A DNA stretch of 64,000 nucleotides from Mesorhizobium sp. (lineage in GTDB: Bacteria > Pseudomonadota > Alphaproteobacteria > Rhizobiales > Rhizobiaceae): the NCBI RefSeq assembly GCF_017306545.1, contig NZ_JAFKID010000025.1:1-64000 (forward strand), in the 5' to 3' direction. The first letter of the stretch is position 1, and every line of letters begins with the position of its first letter. Below, piece by piece: positions 46,061-54,806 of the stretch. Position numbers and translations under genes: made by a program. The notes beneath the pieces were generated by a model that saw nothing but the letters and a program-made list of their open reading frames with translations, searched no databases and was not told the origin of the DNA.

Positions 46061-46489
46061 ATGACCGACCCACGCAAGGAAGTTCCGGCCGTTTCGGTCG
46101 CCGTGGTGCGTGGCGCCACGGTGCTGCTCGTCAAGCGCGCCTTGCCGCCGTCGCAGGGGCTCTTTGCCTTTCCGGGCGGCAAGGTCGAGGCCGGCGAAAG
46201 GCTGGAGCAGGCGGCGCGGCGCGAGCTTTTCGAGGAAACCGGCCTGTCGGCGCAAAACTTCCGGCCGCTGGAGACGATTTTCATCGCCGGCGCTGCGGAA
46301 GGGCATCCGGTAGATTACCGGCTCACCGTTTTCGGCGCCGACCACGCCGGCGGCGAAGCGCAGGCCGCCGACGACGCCGAGACGGCCGCCTTCTACACGC
46401 TGGCCGAGATGGCGGCGCTGCCGCTGGCGGATTCGGTCTTTACCATCGCAACCGAATTGCTGGCGCCCCGCGAAAATGCCGTTGATTGA
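46061..46489 (+). CDS. NUDIX hydrolase (MutT-like)
   Basis: This compact 142-residue NUDIX protein has the complete box GGKVEAGERLEQAARRELFEETGL (GX5EX7REUXEEXGU) in its middle, and no other domain. Substrate is unknown; a nucleotide-pool house-cleaning role is the usual guess. I prefer the ATG at 46061 (MTDPRKEV), which has AGGAC just upstream, to the GTG at 46031, but this is not certain. It runs divergently from the SRAP gene. Confidence 0.86.
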   Translation: MTDPRKEVPAVSVAVVRGATVLLVKRALPPSQGLFAFPGGKVEAGERLEQAARRELFEETGLSAQNFRPLETIFIAGAAEGHPVDYRLTVFGADHAGGEAQAADDAETAAFYTLAEMAALPLADSVFTIATELLAPRENAVD

Positions 46490-46537
46490 TGCCGTGCCCT
46501 GCCTTGCAGCCGACAAATTGTTTCGCCACAAAGACTT

Positions 46538-46915
46538 ATGATGCGCGCTTCGCTTCCGCTCTGCGCCTGCCTTGCCGTCGCCCTCGGCGTGTCGACGGTG
46601 CACGCGCAGGCTGTCGAGGCGCCCTTCGAGCCCGGCCTGATGCGGCTCGCCGAAATCCTCGGCTCGCTGCATTTCCTGCGCAACCTGTGCGGCGAGAAGG
46701 GCGACCAGTGGCGCGTCGAGATGCAAAAGCTGCTGGAGACGGAAAATCCCGATCCGGACCGCCGCGCCCGCTTCGTCGCCTCCTTCAATCGCGGCTACCG
46801 GTCCTTCGGCTCCAGCTACAGCCGGTGTACCGCATCCGCCACGGAGGCGATCAATCGCTACATGAAAGAAGGCGAAGCCCTGTCGCGCGACATCGCTTCG
46901 CGCTATGGAAATTAA
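46538..46915 (+). CDS. TIGR02301 family exported protein
   Basis: This 125-residue protein has a Sec signal peptide (about residues 1-23, cleavage after VHAQA). The mature part includes the conserved LAEILGSLHFLRNLCG, and a second cysteine in YSRCTASATEA could form a disulfide with it. This is the TIGR02301 family, restricted to Rhizobiales and relatives, with unknown function. It follows the NUDIX gene in the same direction. Confidence 0.85.
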   Translation: MMRASLPLCACLAVALGVSTVHAQAVEAPFEPGLMRLAEILGSLHFLRNLCGEKGDQWRVEMQKLLETENPDPDRRARFVASFNRGYRSFGSSYSRCTASATEAINRYMKEGEALSRDIASRYGN

Positions 46916-47068
46916 TGGTTATGGCAATTAAGGGGCCGTTAACTTTTCCGGCAAACGCGACGTGCAGTCGCGCCAGCCTGTGCTAGAGTCTTAACGGGAC
47001 ATTAAAGGGACGCCTCAAGTTTGATCCGCATTTGAAGGATCGTTGCTTGAAACGGGTGGTAGTTGCGT

Positions 47069-47326
47069 ATGGAACACAGTGTCAGCGACATCGACGCCCT
47101 GGTCAGGGAAGAAAAGCGCCTGACCGCGGTGGAAAGCCACAACGAGGCCTGGGCCGAAGGGCTTTCGGCCGGGATCGAGCCGGAAATCATCGCCGAGGCG
47201 GCGCTGGAGACGGCGTTCGGCGAGATGTTGCGTGCCAATGGCGAAACGGCAGCCCTTGCCCTGCTCGACCGGATGCGTGAAAAGGTGATTGCCGGCGCGT
47301 TCGGCCCCGCGCAACTGCGGCACTGA
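47069..47326 (+). CDS. Small conserved hypothetical protein (85 aa)
   Basis: The ATG at 47069 begins MEHSVSDIDALVREEKRL. The product is soluble, acidic and helical, without signal or membrane segment, ending AGAFGPAQLRH. I recognise the general look of a Rhizobiales-restricted hypothetical but no function. It is 153 bp downstream of the TIGR02301 gene and 70 bp upstream of the next. Confidence 0.6.
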   Translation: MEHSVSDIDALVREEKRLTAVESHNEAWAEGLSAGIEPEIIAEAALETAFGEMLRANGETAALALLDRMREKVIAGAFGPAQLRH

Positions 47327-47396
47327 GCGGCGCAGGCTCGCGGCGGCGTCGCGACATGCAACGTTCGGGCCTTGCCCGGCACATGGAGATGCGGCC

Positions 47397-48206
47397 GTGC
47401 GATCGCCCCTATCCAGCAAACACCGCCTTGCCCTGCCCGCCCAGGTTGCCGGGCTCGCGCTCGGCATTCAGCTGGCGCTGGCATTGTCGGCAGGCCCGGC
47501 CTCGGCGCTGAGCGAGATCAAAAACGAAGAGCCGCCGGCCCAGACGCTGCCGGCGCCGACGGACAGAGACGGCACCCAGCCTGGCGCCGCGGTGCCGGCG
47601 CCCGGGCCCGTCGTCAACCCTTCGCCTTCCGGAAACGCGCCCGCATCGCCGGAAGACGGGCAGGCGCCGGCGCAGACCGAGCCGGCCAGGCCCGGCGACG
47701 GCGGCCTGGTCAATCCGCGCGTCGATCCCGACCAGCCGGCGCCGGAGGTGCTCTACGACCTTGGTAAACTTCCCGAGCCGGTGCGGCGCATGCACGACCT
47801 GATCGTCGAGGCCTGCAAGAGCGGCGATATCGAAAAACTCAGGCCCCTGATCGGAACCGGCAACTCGATGACGCAGCTTTCGCTGACCGAGGTCGACGGT
47901 GACGCCATCGCCTTCCTCAAGGGGCTGTCCGGCGACAGTGAGGGCCAGGAGATCCTCGCCATCATGGAGGAGGTGCTGAATGCCGGCTATGTGCATCTCG
48001 ACGCCGGCACGCCGCAGGAACTCTACGTCTGGCCTTATTTCTTCGCTCTGCCGCTCGACAAGCTGGACGCACGGCAGCGGGTGGAACTGTTCAAGCTGGT
48101 GACGGCCGGCGACTACGACGACATGAAGCAGTTCGGCGCTTACATCTTCTATCGGCTGGGAATCACGCCGGACGGCCACTGGGCGTTTTTCGTCGCGGGG
48201 GATTGA
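47397..48206 (+). CDS. Exported hypothetical protein with Pro-rich linker (269 aa)
   Basis: The GTG at 47397 has GGAG seven bases upstream. A signal peptide covers about residues 1-38, ending near PASALSE. A low-complexity Pro/Ala/Gly stretch of ~75 residues follows. The C-terminal ~145-residue domain is globular and begins VLYDLGKLPEPVRRMHDLIVEACKSGD. It recalls conserved exported proteins of Rhizobiales, but I cannot name a function. A repeat element lies directly downstream. Confidence 0.72.
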   Translation: MRSPLSSKHRLALPAQVAGLALGIQLALALSAGPASALSEIKNEEPPAQTLPAPTDRDGTQPGAAVPAPGPVVNPSPSGNAPASPEDGQAPAQTEPARPGDGGLVNPRVDPDQPAPEVLYDLGKLPEPVRRMHDLIVEACKSGDIEKLRPLIGTGNSMTQLSLTEVDGDAIAFLKGLSGDSEGQEILAIMEEVLNAGYVHLDAGTPQELYVWPYFFALPLDKLDARQRVELFKLVTAGDYDDMKQFGAYIFYRLGITPDGHWAFFVAGD

Positions 48207-48215
48207 GGAAAGCTA

Positions 48216-48417
48216 GCCCTTCTCCCTGTTTACGGGGAGAAGGTGGCCCGAAGGGTCGGATGAGGGGCGGCGCGGACAAGCCGCACAACCTGGCGCCGCC
48301 CCTCACCTGCCTGCCGGCATCTGCCCTACCGGGCGTTCATCATTCGAAAAGCCAAGCAATTGGCTTTTCGTGGCCTTCGGCCACCATTCTTCACCCCCGT
48401 GAACGGGGAGAGGAAAG
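48216..48417. repeat. RIME-like palindromic element, mosaic copy with nested hairpin
   Basis: A hairpin CTCCCTGTTTACGGGGAG opens the element, followed by AAGGTGGCCCGAAGGGTCGGATGAGGGGCGG. The return arm is CCGCCCCTCACCTGCCTGCCGGCAT, and a CCCCGTGAACGGGGAG hairpin closes it. Between the return arm and the closing hairpin lies ~75 bp absent from the copy at 59.1 kb, including the perfect hairpin CGAAAAGCCAA-GCAA-TTGGCTTTTCG (48345-48370). It lies between two convergent genes. Confidence 0.75.
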
Positions 48418-49749
48418 CTATCCGGTGATCGCCTCGGAAAACGCCACTGCCCTGCCCTGCGAGGGCGTGACGATCTCGCCTTCCCACATGACGCGCCGGC
48501 CGCGAATGATGGTGCCGACCGGCCAGCCGGTGACGGCGCGGCCGTCATGCGGCGTCCAGCCAGCCTTGGAGCCCTGTTGCGCATTGGTGATGGTGCCGCG
48601 CCGCTTCAGGTCCACGACAGTGAAGTCGGCGTCATAGCCGGCGGCGATGCGGCCCTTGCGGGCCATGCCGAAGATGCGCTGCGGGCCGTGGCTGGAAAGA
48701 TCGACGAAGCGTTCGATGGTAAGCCGGCCGGCATTCACATGGTCGAGCATCACCGGCACCAGCGTCTGCACGCCCGTCATGCCGGAGGGCGAGGACGGAT
48801 AAGGCTTCTGCTTTTCCTCCAGCGTGTGCGGGGCATGATCGGAGCCCAGCACATCGACGATGCCTTGCGAGATCCCGCGCCATACGCCGTCGCGATGCCG
48901 GGCCGCCCGCACCGGCGGGTTCATCTGCAACAGCGTGCCGAGACGGGCGTAATCGTCGGCCGTGAAGGTCAGGTGATGCGGCGTCGCCTCGCAGGTAGCG
49001 ACGTCCTTGTGCCGTTCGAGGAAGTCGATCTCCTCGGCGGTGGAGATGTGCAGCACATGGATGCGCGCGCGCGTCTGCCGGGCGATGCGCACCAGCCGCT
49101 CGGTGCAGGTGAGCGCCGCGATCTCGTCGCGCCAGACCGGGTGCGAGGCCGGATCGCCGGCGACGCGCTCGCCGAGCCGCTCGCGCAGGCGGAATTCGTC
49201 CTCGGAATGGAAGGCGGCGCGCCGGCGCGTGTTGCGCAGGATCGAGGCGACGCCCTCGTCGTCCTCGACCAGCAGATCGCCGGTGGACGAGCCCATGAAG
49301 ACTTTTATGCCCGCAGCTCCCGGCAGGCGCTCCAGTTCTCCCACGTCCCTGGCGTTCTCGCGCGTGCCGCCGACCCAGAAGGCGAAGTCGCAATGCATGC
49401 GTCCGGTGCCGCGCCGCACCTTGTCGGCGAGCGCCGCCTCGCTGGTGGTCAGCGGGTTGGTGTTGGGCATCTCGAAGACGGCCGTGACGCCGCCCAGAAC
49501 CGCAGCACGAGAACCCGTCTCCAGGTCTTCCTTGTGTTCCAACCCGGGCTCGCGGAAATGAACCTGGCTGTCGACGACGCCCGGCAGCACATGCAGGCCG
49601 GTGCAGGGAATCGTCTCGCCGGCGGACGCCTGGCTAAGATCGCCGATCGCGGCGATGCGGCCATCCTTGACGCCGACGTCGCGCACGCCCTTGCCGTCCT
49701 GGTTGACCACGGTGCCGCCTGTCAGGATGAGATCGAACGTGGTTGCCAT
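48418..49749 (-). CDS. Dihydroorotase-like cyclic amidohydrolase
   Basis: This 443-residue protein of the COG0044 amidohydrolase family (PyrC-type dihydroorotase, EC 3.5.2.3, or a relative) keeps the carboxylated-lysine region GIKVFMGSSTGDLL. It also keeps HISTAEE, CEATPHHLTF and DVLGSDHAPHT. The usual first metal motif D-x-H-x-H reads DSQVHFREPG here, Gln replacing the first His. I recall the Q form in other rhizobial members, so it is probably a subgroup feature, but it makes the exact substrate uncertain. It is divergent from ygfZ. Confidence 0.82.
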   Translation of the reverse strand: MATTFDLILTGGTVVNQDGKGVRDVGVKDGRIAAIGDLSQASAGETIPCTGLHVLPGVVDSQVHFREPGLEHKEDLETGSRAAVLGGVTAVFEMPNTNPLTTSEAALADKVRRGTGRMHCDFAFWVGGTRENARDVGELERLPGAAGIKVFMGSSTGDLLVEDDEGVASILRNTRRRAAFHSEDEFRLRERLGERVAGDPASHPVWRDEIAALTCTERLVRIARQTRARIHVLHISTAEEIDFLERHKDVATCEATPHHLTFTADDYARLGTLLQMNPPVRAARHRDGVWRGISQGIVDVLGSDHAPHTLEEKQKPYPSSPSGMTGVQTLVPVMLDHVNAGRLTIERFVDLSSHGPQRIFGMARKGRIAAGYDADFTVVDLKRRGTITNAQQGSKAGWTPHDGRAVTGWPVGTIIRGRRVMWEGEIVTPSQGRAVAFSEAITG

Positions 49750-49825
49750 GACGGGTCGGCTCTCTTGCGGGGAAGATGCCAGCGGCTTACGTAATGGCCG
49801 ACATTTTTGCAAGTTCGGCCTGCCC

Positions 49826-50683
49826 ATGCCTTCCGTACGCCTCAAGGACCGCACCGTCATCCCCGTCTCGGGGCCGGACGCGGAGCATTTTTTGCAAAAT
49901 ATCCTGACCACCGACCTCGACCGGCTTGCCGCCGGCGAGGCGAAGCCGGGGGCGTTGCTCACCCCGCAAGGCAAGATCCTGTTCGATTTCCTGATCTCAC
50001 GCGCTGGCGACGACGCCTTCCGACTCGACTGCCGCACCGATGTCGCCGACGATTTCGTGCGTCGGCTGATGCTTTACCGGTTGCGCGCCAAGGCCGATAT
50101 TTCAAAGCAGGAACAGGCGCTTGTCTCCGCTGAATGGGATACTGAATCAAGCGCTTCACAATCCGATTCAGGTTCGGTGATCGACGCGCGCTTCGCCAGT
50201 GAGGCCGTCAGGCGGCGCTATGGCGACCCGGCCGGCGGCGACAGGATCGCGGACTGGGACGCGCTGCGCATCGGCGCCGGCATTGCGGAGAGCGGCAGCG
50301 ACTATCAGCTCGGCGACGCCTTCCCGCACGACGTGCTGCTCGACCAGACCGGCGGCGTCGGTTTCCGGAAGGGCTGCTATGTCGGCCAGGAGGTCGTCTC
50401 GCGCATGCAGCATCGCGGTACGGCGCGGCGGCGCGTGCTGCTGGTTTCGGCCGACAGACCGCTTCCCGCTCCCGGCACGGAGTTGACCGTGGACGGCCGT
50501 TCCGTCGGCGCGCTCGGCTCGAACGCGGGCATTCATGGCCTCGCTGTCGCCCGTATCGATCGGGTGAAGGCGGCGCTGGACGAAGGCAAGGCGATCCTTG
50601 CCGGCGAGGTTCCGGTTTCGCTGTCGATCCCGGCATGGGCGAGCTTCACCTTCCCCGAGCAGGCCGGCGCGGAGGAGGCCTGA
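49826..50683 (+). CDS. ygfZ: YgfZ/GcvT-like folate-binding protein
   Basis: YgfZ (IBA57 homologue) assists iron-sulfur cluster assembly or repair with folate as cofactor. The 285-residue product has the hallmark KGCYVGQEVVSRMQHRG, which contains the reactive-cysteine motif. The N-terminus reads VSGPDAEHFLQNILTTDLDRL. Translation starts at the ATG at 49826. The stop overlaps the following YfbR-like gene by one base (TGATG), so the two are coupled. Confidence 0.92.
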   Translation: MPSVRLKDRTVIPVSGPDAEHFLQNILTTDLDRLAAGEAKPGALLTPQGKILFDFLISRAGDDAFRLDCRTDVADDFVRRLMLYRLRAKADISKQEQALVSAEWDTESSASQSDSGSVIDARFASEAVRRRYGDPAGGDRIADWDALRIGAGIAESGSDYQLGDAFPHDVLLDQTGGVGFRKGCYVGQEVVSRMQHRGTARRRVLLVSADRPLPAPGTELTVDGRSVGALGSNAGIHGLAVARIDRVKAALDEGKAILAGEVPVSLSIPAWASFTFPEQAGAEEA

Positions 50684-51297
50684 TGGCGGCCGACCGTGCC
50701 GGCGCGCCGCCGCGCGCCTGGCAGCGCATGCTGTCCGGCCGCCGGCTCGACCTGCTCGACCCCTCGCCGCTGGACATCGAGATATCCGACATCGCCCACG
50801 GCCTGGCGCGCGTGGCGCGCTGGAACGGCCAGACCAGCGGCGAACACGCCTTTTCGGTCGCGCAGCATTCGCTGCTGGTCGAGGCGATCTTTTGCGAGTT
50901 GATGCCCGAGGCGGCGCCCGGCCATAAGCTTGCCGCCCTGCTGCACGATGCGCCCGAATACGTCATCGGCGACATGATCTCGCCGTTCAAGGCGGTGATG
51001 GGCGGCAGTTACAAGGAGTGCGAACATCGCCTGCAACGCGCCATTCACCTGCGCTTCGCGCTGCCGGCCGAAACGCCCGCCCTGTTGAAGAAAGACATCA
51101 AGCGCGCCGACCAGATCGCCGCCTATTTCGAGGCGACCCGGCTCGCCGGCTTCTCGACGGCGGAAGCGACGCAGTTCTTCGGCCGGCCGCGCGGCTTTTC
51201 CGCCGACCGGCTTGACCTTGCCCCGCGCCCGGTGACATGGGCGCAAAAAGCGTTCATCGACCGCTTCACGGCGATCGAAAGCCAGCTCAAGGGCTAG
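50683..51297 (+). CDS. YfbR-like HD-domain 5'-nucleotidase
   Basis: This 204-residue HD phosphohydrolase shows the metal ligands in GEHAFSVAQHS (first His) and LLHDAPEYVIGDM (HD pair), with a later Asp in KRADQIAAYFEA. YfbR-type enzymes dephosphorylate deoxyribonucleoside monophosphates. The alphaproteobacterial members have the characteristic LLDPSPLDIEISDIAHGLARVARWNGQT start. It is coupled to ygfZ and converges on the RimK-type gene, leaving only 2 bp between the stops. Confidence 0.85.
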   Translation: MAADRAGAPPRAWQRMLSGRRLDLLDPSPLDIEISDIAHGLARVARWNGQTSGEHAFSVAQHSLLVEAIFCELMPEAAPGHKLAALLHDAPEYVIGDMISPFKAVMGGSYKECEHRLQRAIHLRFALPAETPALLKKDIKRADQIAAYFEATRLAGFSTAEATQFFGRPRGFSADRLDLAPRPVTWAQKAFIDRFTAIESQLKG

Positions 51298-51299
51298 AT

Positions 51300-52763
51300 C
51301 TACCTGCCCTGCCGTTCCAGTCGGTCTAGGAACCATTGGGTCAGCCTCACCCACACCTCGTCCTTCTCGCCGGTATCTTCGCAGCCATGGTCGAGATTGG
51401 GGTTGTCGTTGACCTCGATGACGAAAATGCCCTCCTTCGTCTCCTTGAGATCGACGCCGTAAAGGCCTTCGCCGATGCAGCGCGCCGCCTTCACGGCCGT
51501 TTCCACCACCTGCGGCGGCGTCTCTTTCAGCGTGAAGGTCTTGAAGCCGCCCTGGTCCGGCTTGCCGCTCGCCTTGTGGTGGACGATCTGCCAGTGCTTC
51601 TTGGCCATCAGGTAGTGGACGGCGAACAGCGGCTGGCCGCCCAGCACGCCGACGCGCCAGTCGAACTCCGTCGGGATGAATTTCTGCGCGATCAGGAGGT
51701 CGGAATCCTCCATCCATTCGGTCGCAAGCTGCCTGAGTTCCTCGACATTGGCGCATTTCTTGACGCCGCGCGAAAAGGACGAATCCGGGATTTTCAGCAC
51801 CAGCGGGAAGCCCAGCGTTTCGGCCGCCAGTTCGAAATCGGCCGGCCCGGCGATCATCACCGTCGGCGGCACCGGCACCTTGTGGGCCGTCATCAACTCG
51901 TTGAGATAGACCTTGTTGGTGCAGCGGATCATCGACAGCGGATCGTCGATCACCGGCATGCCCTCCTGCTGGGCGCGGCGGGCGAAGCGATAGGTGTGGT
52001 TGGATATCGACGTGGTCTCGCGGATGAACAGCGCGTCGTAGTTGGCGAGCCTGGCCAGATCCTTCTTGGTGATCGGCTCCACCTCGACGCCCATCTTCTC
52101 GGCGATGCGCGCCCAGTGGCGCAGGGAGGAGATTTCCGAGGGCGGCAATTCCTCCTGCGGATCGACCAGCGTGGCGAAAGTGTAGCGCGCCGGCGTGCGC
52201 GCTTTCGTGTCGCGCCATTCGCGCCCCGTATAGACGTCCATGCCGGCGAGGAAGCGTTTCTTTTCCTGCTCATCCATGCGGCCGAGCGGGCAAAAACCGA
52301 TCCTGCGGATGGAGGTCCATTCTGGACCGTCGGCGATGGAAACCTCGAGCGCCGGGGCACGGAACCAGTCGAACAGCAGTTTCGCGAAGCGGTCCCAGGC
52401 CTTCGACGGCCCGATGCCGAAGAAGATGTGCACCTTGGTCGGGAACGAGCCGCCGAGATCCTTGCGGCATTTGTTCAATGCCAGTTCCAGTTCCGGCAGC
52501 GCGTGCTCGTAGAGCTTGCGTTCCGACAGGTCGATCATCGTCTCCACCGTCGGGATCACGCGGTGTCCGCGCGAGGAAGCGAGCAGCGAGGCGTAGTAGC
52601 CCCGGCTCTGGTAGGCATAGCTGTTCGACAGGTTGATGACCTTCGGCCGCTGGCCGCGGAACAATGCCGGATGGGCGAGATAGTCGCGGTTGGTGATGAC
52701 CTTGTGCGGCGTCGCCGCCTGATCGAGATGGCTCTGTCTTCCGGTCAGGATGACCCAGGTCAT
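51300..52763 (-). CDS. RimK-type ATP-grasp ligase with RLAN N-terminal domain
   Basis: This 487-residue protein is in the branch of RimK-like ATP-grasp enzymes carrying an RLAN-type N-terminal domain (about residues 1-160). The ATP-grasp core begins near residue 260 with CTNKVYLNELMTAHKVPVPPT. It continues with LKIPDSSFSRGVKKC and ends with the metal-binding EVNDNPNLDHG at about 450-460. Such enzymes form amide bonds by acylphosphate chemistry, typically adding amino acids to proteins or small molecules. The start at 52763 overlaps the GNAT-C39 stop (ATGA). Target unknown. Confidence 0.88.
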   Translation of the reverse strand: MTWVILTGRQSHLDQAATPHKVITNRDYLAHPALFRGQRPKVINLSNSYAYQSRGYYASLLASSRGHRVIPTVETMIDLSERKLYEHALPELELALNKCRKDLGGSFPTKVHIFFGIGPSKAWDRFAKLLFDWFRAPALEVSIADGPEWTSIRRIGFCPLGRMDEQEKKRFLAGMDVYTGREWRDTKARTPARYTFATLVDPQEELPPSEISSLRHWARIAEKMGVEVEPITKKDLARLANYDALFIRETTSISNHTYRFARRAQQEGMPVIDDPLSMIRCTNKVYLNELMTAHKVPVPPTVMIAGPADFELAAETLGFPLVLKIPDSSFSRGVKKCANVEELRQLATEWMEDSDLLIAQKFIPTEFDWRVGVLGGQPLFAVHYLMAKKHWQIVHHKASGKPDQGGFKTFTLKETPPQVVETAVKAARCIGEGLYGVDLKETKEGIFVIEVNDNPNLDHGCEDTGEKDEVWVRLTQWFLDRLERQGR

Positions 52764-53863
52764 GGTTCTCGTTTTCCAAGGATGATGGCGGCGCGCAGGC
52801 CGTCGCGGCCGAATTGCGCCATGGTCATGAAGATGGCGTGGGGAACGGGAATGTTGGCGGCGTCGAGCGTCGTCTCCTGCCGCTCGTCCTCCACCCATGG
52901 ATCGTGGATGAGGATGTGGTCGCCGTCGTCGCCGATGGCCAGCACCCAATGCGGCACCTTCTTGCCGAACATCAGGAAGCCGCTGATGAGGACCAGGACA
53001 AGCTTGCCCGCACCGATCGCCGCGCGAATGTCGTCCAGCGCGAAGGGCCGATAGGTAACGGGGATGCCGTAGGCCTCGGCGCGGCGGCGGAAATCGACCT
53101 GCGCCAGTTCCATCACCCGGCGCTTTTCCTCGCTGCGCACCGATTGCAGGAACAGCGCACCGTAGAAAGAGACGTGGATTTCGGCCGACAGCCCGTTCTC
53201 ATGCGCGGCGACAGCGAGGCCGAACGGTTCGCAGCCACCCGGTCCCGACATCATGAAAACGGTGGTCGCCTCGCGCCACAGACGGATTTCCATGACCGGA
53301 TCGGGCGCGAAGGCGGGGGTAAAATACGCCATCGCCATCATCAGGCAGCAGGGGCCGCAGGTGAAATCGCAGGTCTGCTCGTAAAACGGCACGGCTGTCG
53401 AGGCCGGCACGCCGCCGCGCAACGTCTTTTCGTAGCGCAGCGCGGTGGCGCCATCCTCGTAATAATCGGCCTCGCGGCCGAAGCGGCGATAGCCGGCTTT
53501 CTCGTAGACGGAGATGGCCCGCTGGTTGTCCTCGCGCACTTCCAGCCGCAGCAGCATGCGGTCGTGACGGTAGGCCGTCTCCTCGGCCGCCTCCAGAAGC
53601 AAGCGGCCGATGCCCTGCCCGGCGAATCCGGGCGCGGCGGCGATCGAATAGAGGCGCGCGACGCCCGAACCGGTGCGCAGAAGCACGATCGCGTAGCCGG
53701 CGATTTCACTGTCCGCCTGGGCGACCAGCACCTCGGCCGTCTCGCGTTCGATCAGGGCCCTGAAAGACCGGCGCGAGATGCGGTCGCCGGGAAAAACGGC
53801 CTTCTCGATGGCGGCGAGGGCGTCGACGTCGGATGCGCGGGCCTTGCGGATATCGACAGGCAT
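52760..53863 (-). CDS. GNAT acetyltransferase / C39-like peptidase fusion
   Basis: This 367-residue two-domain protein has an N-terminal GNAT domain (residues ~1-150) with the acetyl-CoA loop GFAGQGIGRLLL. The C-terminal domain resembles the DUF3335 C39-like papain-fold family. Gln163 and Cys169 (TCDFTCGPCCLMM), His305 (VPHWVLAIG) and Asp321 (IHDPW) form a complete Cys-His-Asp arrangement. C39 peptidases usually trim leader peptides. Translational coupling to the ATP-grasp ligase implies a joint peptide- or protein-modifying role. The anti-sigma gene ends 151 bp upstream on the same strand. Confidence 0.87.
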   Translation of the reverse strand: MPVDIRKARASDVDALAAIEKAVFPGDRISRRSFRALIERETAEVLVAQADSEIAGYAIVLLRTGSGVARLYSIAAAPGFAGQGIGRLLLEAAEETAYRHDRMLLRLEVREDNQRAISVYEKAGYRRFGREADYYEDGATALRYEKTLRGGVPASTAVPFYEQTCDFTCGPCCLMMAMAYFTPAFAPDPVMEIRLWREATTVFMMSGPGGCEPFGLAVAAHENGLSAEIHVSFYGALFLQSVRSEEKRRVMELAQVDFRRRAEAYGIPVTYRPFALDDIRAAIGAGKLVLVLISGFLMFGKKVPHWVLAIGDDGDHILIHDPWVEDERQETTLDAANIPVPHAIFMTMAQFGRDGLRAAIILGKREP

Positions 53864-54014
53864 GAAAGCGCGGGAAACCTCGGCTGGAACGACCGAAATG
53901 GGCTTGCCGAAACAACGGCGTACGCGGACCGGACAAGCCGTGGACGATCAGCGCTATCGCGCTTCGAATCGGGCCGAATTGTGGCAGATTCGGGCGGCGG
54001 CAAACGACGCTTCT

Positions 54015-54806
54015 TCAGGACTCCACGCCGGCCAGAAGCTGCTGCCAGGCGCTCCTGGCGACAGCGTTCAGGCGCCCTTCCGGCAGCGTTCCGACGACGG
54101 CGCAGCCATAGCCCTTGCCCAGCCAGTAGACGGCGCGCGGGCCGTCGCCGCCATGGGCATAGACGCCCTTGCCGCTGGCCGCCGGCTCGGCCGTCACGAA
54201 CAGCGAAATGCGGTCGCCCCCGTCGTCCTGGTAGAGCAGCATGGCGGCGCTGCCGTTGCCTGCCGGCAGGAGCCTGCCGCCGACCAGGTCGAAGCCGTCG
54301 CCGGTCAGGTTCGGCGCCACCAGCTTCAGCCCGACGCGCTTCGACAGCCATGCTTCCATATGGTCCCGGTCGCTGGCCGGCACTTCGACGGCGTGGCGCT
54401 TTTCGGCGGCGTAGACAACATGGGCCGCGATCGCTTCTTCGGCCAACTGGTCGTCGGCTGCCTCGGCCGTGCCCGAGCCGGAAAGGCCGGCGACATAGCC
54501 GCCGGCGCCGCCGATCGCCAATAGAAGAACGGCGGCCGCCGCCAGCCACCAGCGGGAGGCGAACCGGCCAGGCCGCGCCGGGGCTTCGCCGAACACCGCG
54601 CGGGTCAGCCTCGCCGGGACCGGCTCGTCCGCCACGCCGGCAAAAGCGGTGCGCAGCGCCTCGACGTCGGCCGCATAGCGGAGGCTTCTCGCCTTCATTT
54701 CAGGATTGGCGTTCAGCCACGCCTCGTAGGCTGCCCGCTCCTCGCCCGGCAGTTCGCCGTCGAGCGCCATGTGAATGTCCCGTTCGGTGAAATCGCGCCC
54801 GCTCAT
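54015..54806 (-). CDS. Anti-sigma factor (single-pass membrane)
   Basis: This 263-residue protein is organised as an anti-sigma factor. The cytoplasmic N-terminal domain is about 80 residues (ERDIHMALDGELPGEERAAYEAWL), with no zinc HCCH motif. One membrane helix follows (about 86-108, WWLAAAAVLLLAIGG). The periplasmic C-terminal domain is globular and ends YGCAVVGTLPEG...WQQLLAG. Its start overlaps the sigma-factor stop by four bases, the usual coupled sigma/anti-sigma arrangement. The signal it senses is unknown. Confidence 0.88.
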   Translation of the reverse strand: MSGRDFTERDIHMALDGELPGEERAAYEAWLNANPEMKARSLRYAADVEALRTAFAGVADEPVPARLTRAVFGEAPARPGRFASRWWLAAAAVLLLAIGGAGGYVAGLSGSGTAEAADDQLAEEAIAAHVVYAAEKRHAVEVPASDRDHMEAWLSKRVGLKLVAPNLTGDGFDLVGGRLLPAGNGSAAMLLYQDDGGDRISLFVTAEPAASGKGVYAHGGDGPRAVYWLGKGYGCAVVGTLPEGRLNAVARSAWQQLLAGVES

